Source of the DNA: Microcaldota archaeon
Lineage (GTDB): Archaea > Micrarchaeota > Micrarchaeia > Micrarchaeales > Micrarchaeaceae
Assembly (NCBI GenBank): GCA_021828345.1
Contig: JAJZJI010000054.1
Span: forward strand, 1 to 7,827
Direction of reading: 5' to 3'
Length of the DNA: 7,827 nt
Below are positions 5,468-7,827 of this stretch, in pieces. The notes under the pieces are model-generated. The model searched no databases. It saw only the letters and a list, made by a program, of their open reading frames with translations, and was not told the DNA's origin. Position 1 is the stretch's first letter; every line of letters starts with the position of its first letter. The translations under genes were made by a program, and so were the position numbers.

Positions 5468-5989
5468 CTACATTTTAAGATATGAATTTTTAAGAGCTAC
5501 ATAAGCCTTCCAATTTCTCGTTATTCTTACTTTATGTGCTACTGTAATTTTATTTACTGGTTTACCAGGTATGCCTAAAACAATACTATTGTTTGAAATT
5601 TTAACCTTTTCTGTAACAACAGCGCCTGCACCTATGATACACCAATCCCCGATTATTGCGCCCTCTAATATTATTGACCCCATACCTATCAAGCAATTTT
5701 TCCCTATAATACATCCATGCACTATTGCATTATGACCTATAGAAACATTATCCCCAACTATTGTTGGATAATAATCTGCAGTTCCGTGCAAAACAGCATT
5801 ATCTTGTACATTTGTATTTTTCCCTATTTTTATATAATGCAAATCTCCCCTAAGCACTGCGCCGTTCCATATACTTGAATCTTTACCAATTTCAACATCA
5901 CCTATTATTGTTGCATTTTCTTCGATATATGCTGTTTTGTGTATAATTGGTTTTTTCCCTAAATATCCCCTTATAGACATATAAACCAT
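5468..5989 (-). CDS. Gamma-carbonic-anhydrase / PaaY-like left-handed beta-helix protein
   Basis: This 173-residue protein is built of hexapeptide repeats from about residue 15 to 140, a left-handed beta-helix that normally trimerises, followed by a C-terminal helix. The three zinc ligands of the gamma-carbonic-anhydrase family are present: H68 in NAVLHG, and H86 and H91 in SIGHNAIVHG. So are the conserved R48/D50 (AVLRGDL) and Q62 (TNVQDNAV). It could hydrate CO2, but the operon context points equally to the PaaY/CaiE branch. PaaY is known as an acyl-CoA thioesterase in phenylacetate catabolism, and CaiE sits in carnitine operons. A rescue thioesterase for dead-end CoA esters is a reasonable inference. 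The ATG at 5989 follows the TGA of the acyl-CoA dehydrogenase directly. An in-frame ATG at 5980 is also possible, as neither has a strong ribosome-binding sequence. Confidence 0.88.
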   Translation of the reverse strand: MVYMSIRGYLGKKPIIHKTAYIEENATIIGDVEIGKDSSIWNGAVLRGDLHYIKIGKNTNVQDNAVLHGTADYYPTIVGDNVSIGHNAIVHGCIIGKNCLIGMGSIILEGAIIGDWCIIGAGAVVTEKVKISNNSIVLGIPGKPVNKITVAHKVRITRNWKAYVALKNSYLKM

Positions 5990-7210
5990 TCATTCAAACG
6001 CTTCAAATTCCTCCCCTAAAACCATATTTGCTATTTTAAGTTCCATTATTTCATCTGTACCTTCATATAATCTTGTTACCCTGCTATCGCAGAAAAATGC
6101 ACCGACTTGTGAAAGAAATGAATACCCGAAACCTCCGAATATTTGAACTGCGCGATCAGCAGATTCAAAGGCAAGTCTTGATGCGATTTTCTTTGCCAAT
6201 GCAGTTCTTAACTCTGCTTCGTTAATTAATAGTTTATTACTTATATCTTTTTCATATTCAGCTCTTTGTATTGCGGCAAAATAGGTAGGCCATCTTGCCA
6301 TTTCAAGATTCTGCCTTATCTCCGCAATATGTCTCTGTATGAGTTGATGTTTTCCTATAAGTTTTCCATGTTGAACACGTTCCTTTGCCCTTGCAATTGC
6401 TGCACTAAGTGACCCTTCTATTATACCTATACATCCAGATGCAATACCTATTCTTCCATTAAGAAGTGCTGAGTATGCAATATGAATTCCTTTACCTATT
6501 TCTCCAATTATATTTTCCTCAGGTACTTCAACATCTTTGAATTCTAACATTGCAGTGTCAGAAGTGAATAATCCCATCTTTTCTCGTAATGGCATTCTTG
6601 TTAACCCTGTACTTTCTCCATCTACTATAAATGCACTTATCTCGTTTTGCACAGATTTTGATCTTGCAAAAACTATTATATAATCAGCAATAGAACCATT
6701 TGTTATCAAATATTTGGTGCCATTTAGTATATATTTATTACTTCTTTTTTCATAATTGGTTTTTAGGGCTGTTGGTTCGCTGCCAGCTTCCGGTTCTGTA
6801 AGTGCAAATGCAATGATTTTGTCACCTTGTGCCACGGGTTTAAGATATTTTTCTTTCTGTGCTTCTGAAGCCCATCGCTGAAAAGTTAAAGAACCAATGA
6901 AAACATCAACGTCATAAAAAGTTGAAAAACTAAGCCCCATCTGACCAAATCTCTGATTTGCCAATGCAGTAACAAGCATTGTAGATCCTAAACCACCATA
7001 TTCTTTCTTTATAGGTATGCCTAACAATCCATATTTTTTTGCTATCTTTAGTGCATCAAAATTAATCTCATGTTTTATATAATGTTCAAACTCTCCTTCC
7101 GCCATCTCCTCTGCCGCACTGTCAACATCATTAAGTATTTTTAATTCGTTTTCAGAGAACTTGTATAATTTACTTAAGTCATCAATTGACTGTTGAAATA
7201 ATTTTTCCAT
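5990..7210 (-). CDS. Acyl-CoA dehydrogenase
   Basis: This flavoenzyme introduces the trans-2 double bond into acyl-CoA, the first step of beta-oxidation, and passes electrons to ETF. It has 406 residues, near the usual length. The N-terminal helical domain includes GLLGIPIKKEYGGLG (61-75). The middle beta domain has the family signature FALTEPEAGSEP (135-146) and KYLITNGSIADYIIVFAR. The C-terminal helical domain has QIFGGFGYSF (356-365) and LYEGTDEI (381-388), where E383 is the expected catalytic base. The stretch usually reading RD-x-R before it is FFCDSR here. Substrate length cannot be told from sequence. The start at 7210 has GGTG seven bases upstream and lies two bases after the CoxG-like stop. 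Its 3' part shares a 120-bp identical tract with the partial dehydrogenase gene at the window's right end. Confidence 0.95.
   Translation of the reverse strand: MEKLFQQSIDDLSKLYKFSENELKILNDVDSAAEEMAEGEFEHYIKHEINFDALKIAKKYGLLGIPIKKEYGGLGSTMLVTALANQRFGQMGLSFSTFYDVDVFIGSLTFQRWASEAQKEKYLKPVAQGDKIIAFALTEPEAGSEPTALKTNYEKRSNKYILNGTKYLITNGSIADYIIVFARSKSVQNEISAFIVDGESTGLTRMPLREKMGLFTSDTAMLEFKDVEVPEENIIGEIGKGIHIAYSALLNGRIGIASGCIGIIEGSLSAAIARAKERVQHGKLIGKHQLIQRHIAEIRQNLEMARWPTYFAAIQRAEYEKDISNKLLINEAELRTALAKKIASRLAFESADRAVQIFGGFGYSFLSQVGAFFCDSRVTRLYEGTDEIMELKIANMVLGEEFEAFE
6029..6148 (-). repeat. 120-bp perfect repeat, copy 1 (inside the full acyl-CoA dehydrogenase)
   Basis: This tract is identical base for base to 7708-7827. 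It covers 40 codons from the Val of VQIFGGFGYS through the Ala of LKIA, including the catalytic Glu. Identity stops abruptly at the codon after that Ala. The upstream limit is unknown because copy 2 runs off the window. Confidence 0.97.
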
Positions 7211-7212
7211 GT

Positions 7213-7668
7213 TTATACACCTTTATTTCTTTCTAAATTAGTTTTAACATTAGCTATTATTTTATCTATTTTCTCTTCGCTTACTTTTTTTAATATTGAT
7301 TCACTAACACCACTTACAACTCCACTAAGATCCAATTCGGCGTTCCATAATATTTCAGTATTAACAGTACTCTCTTTTAAATCAAGTAATAATATTACTT
7401 TAACTGTACTACCTATCCCAGCACCTTCTATATTATAAGTCAATTGATAATCTCCAATTCTATTTAAACTACCGATCAACTCAAATATGCCGCTTACAAA
7501 TCCTATACCAACAGAAACGTCTATTGTAAAATTCTTTTCATCTTTTTGATTAAAATTTTTTGAATCTGGAATACATGAGGACACCATACGTGGATTAGCA
7601 ATAAAAGCAAGGACCACTTCTCGCGACACACTTGCTTGTATCTCTCCATTAAATTTTATTATTTTCAT
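7213..7668 (-). CDS. CoxG-like SRPBCC protein
   Basis: This 151-residue protein resembles the CoxG (carbon monoxide dehydrogenase subunit G) branch of the SRPBCC/START-like superfamily, a helix-grip fold with a hydrophobic pocket. Supporting features are an N-terminal strand KFNGEIQASVSREVVLAFIANP (5-26), then CIPDSKNF (32-39), the VGIGFVSGIFELIGS strands (53-67), and a C-terminal amphipathic helix after LSGVVSGV. CoxG proteins take part in maturing or membrane-anchoring aerobic CO dehydrogenase, but no cox gene is present here. Set between two acyl-CoA dehydrogenases, it more likely binds an acyl or other hydrophobic ligand, or helps assemble these enzymes; that is inference. The ATG at 7668 directly follows the TAA of the upstream dehydrogenase gene. 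The 3' end carries the GGTG used by the next gene, so it is probably translationally coupled on both sides. Confidence 0.8.
   Translation of the reverse strand: MKIIKFNGEIQASVSREVVLAFIANPRMVSSCIPDSKNFNQKDEKNFTIDVSVGIGFVSGIFELIGSLNRIGDYQLTYNIEGAGIGSTVKVILLLDLKESTVNTEILWNAELDLSGVVSGVSESILKKVSEEKIDKIIANVKTNLERNKGV
7218..7221 (-). promoter_or_regulatory. Ribosome-binding site GGTG of the acyl-CoA dehydrogenase
   Basis: GGTG, seven bases before the ATG at 7210, lies within the last codons of the CoxG-like gene (the Gly-Val end). It supports the chosen start and coupling of the two genes. Confidence 0.6.
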
Positions 7669-7827
7669 TTAATCAAACGCCTCAAATTCTTTTCCTAAAA
7701 TTTTAGATGCTATTTTAAGTTCCATTATTTCATCTGTACCTTCATATAATCTTGTTACCCTGCTATCGCAGAAAAATGCACCGACTTGTGAAAGAAATGA
7801 ATACCCGAAACCTCCGAATATTTGAAC
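7669..7827 (-). CDS. Second acyl-CoA dehydrogenase, C-terminal 52 residues (cut by window edge)
   Basis: This is the 3' end of another acyl-CoA dehydrogenase gene that enters from the right edge. The 52 visible residues run from VQIFGGFGYS through LYEGTDEI, with the catalytic Glu, to the stop TAA at 7669-7671. Forty codons are identical in DNA to the full dehydrogenase of this unit. The last 12 residues then differ (SKILGKEFEAFD versus NMVLGEEFEAFE, 7 of 12 identical). The gene is therefore a paralogue with a converted or newly copied segment, unless the join is an assembly artefact. Its stop directly abuts the CoxG-like start, so it is the upstream member of the same operon. Its first step is the same as that of its paralogue, possibly with a different chain-length preference. 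Confidence 0.9.
   Translation of the reverse strand, partial: VQIFGGFGYSFLSQVGAFFCDSRVTRLYEGTDEIMELKIASKILGKEFEAFD
7708..7827 (-). repeat. 120-bp perfect repeat, copy 2 (inside the partial acyl-CoA dehydrogenase)
   Basis: This is the partner of 6029-6148, in the same orientation with a 1679-base offset. The identity reaches the last base of the window, so its real length is at least 120 bp. Confidence 0.97.

Noticed and set aside
1..7827. CRISPR array, insertion sequence, prophage or plasmid functions
   Set aside because: No regularly spaced repeats, transposase motifs, terminal inverted repeats or phage-type genes are visible; the only long repeat is the 120-bp tract of the acyl-CoA dehydrogenase paralogues.

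Overview
The window is a strongly AT-rich stretch that reads as archaeal. The signs are a tRNA-Trp gene interrupted by an intron after position 37, a DUF929-type exported thioredoxin-like protein (a family I know mainly from thermoacidophilic archaea), TATA-like elements at suitable distances upstream of genes, and GGTG/GTGAT ribosome-binding sequences that match the archaeal 16S rRNA 3' end. An acidophilic Thermoplasmatota- or Parvarchaeota (ARMAN)-like lineage would fit. That placement is inference, because no marker gene here fixes the phylum.

Layout. 1-372 (minus): N-terminal part of thymidylate synthase ThyA, cut by the window edge. 468-1301 (minus): a multi-pass membrane protein of unknown function with an internal duplication. 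1461-1598 (minus): tRNA-Trp(CCA) with a 65-nt intron. 1599-1734: a divergent promoter region holding two TATA-like boxes and a small inverted repeat. 1735-2511 (plus): DUF929 protein. 2619-5467 (plus): a tight three-gene unit encoding enoyl-CoA hydratase, thiolase and 3-hydroxyacyl-CoA dehydrogenase. 5468-7827 (minus): a tight unit running, in transcription order, from a second acyl-CoA dehydrogenase (only its C-terminus is visible) to a CoxG-like SRPBCC protein, a full acyl-CoA dehydrogenase and a gamma-carbonic-anhydrase/PaaY-like hexapeptide protein.

The two units converge with no intergenic base. Together they encode all four enzyme steps of one beta-oxidation turn: acyl-CoA dehydrogenation, hydration, 3-hydroxy oxidation and thiolysis. 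The window shows no acyl-CoA synthetase, electron-transfer flavoprotein or ETF:quinone oxidoreductase, so fatty-acid activation and the electron sink must be encoded elsewhere. The CoxG-like and gamma-CA/PaaY-like proteins are the accessory members whose roles are least clear.

The most notable observations are: a 120-bp perfect repeat between the 3' parts of the two acyl-CoA dehydrogenase genes, with an abrupt edge; the CoxG-like gene between the two dehydrogenases; a possible degenerate C/D-box guide in the tRNA-Trp intron with geometry fitting C34; and the internally duplicated membrane protein. I see no CRISPR array, insertion sequence or phage gene.
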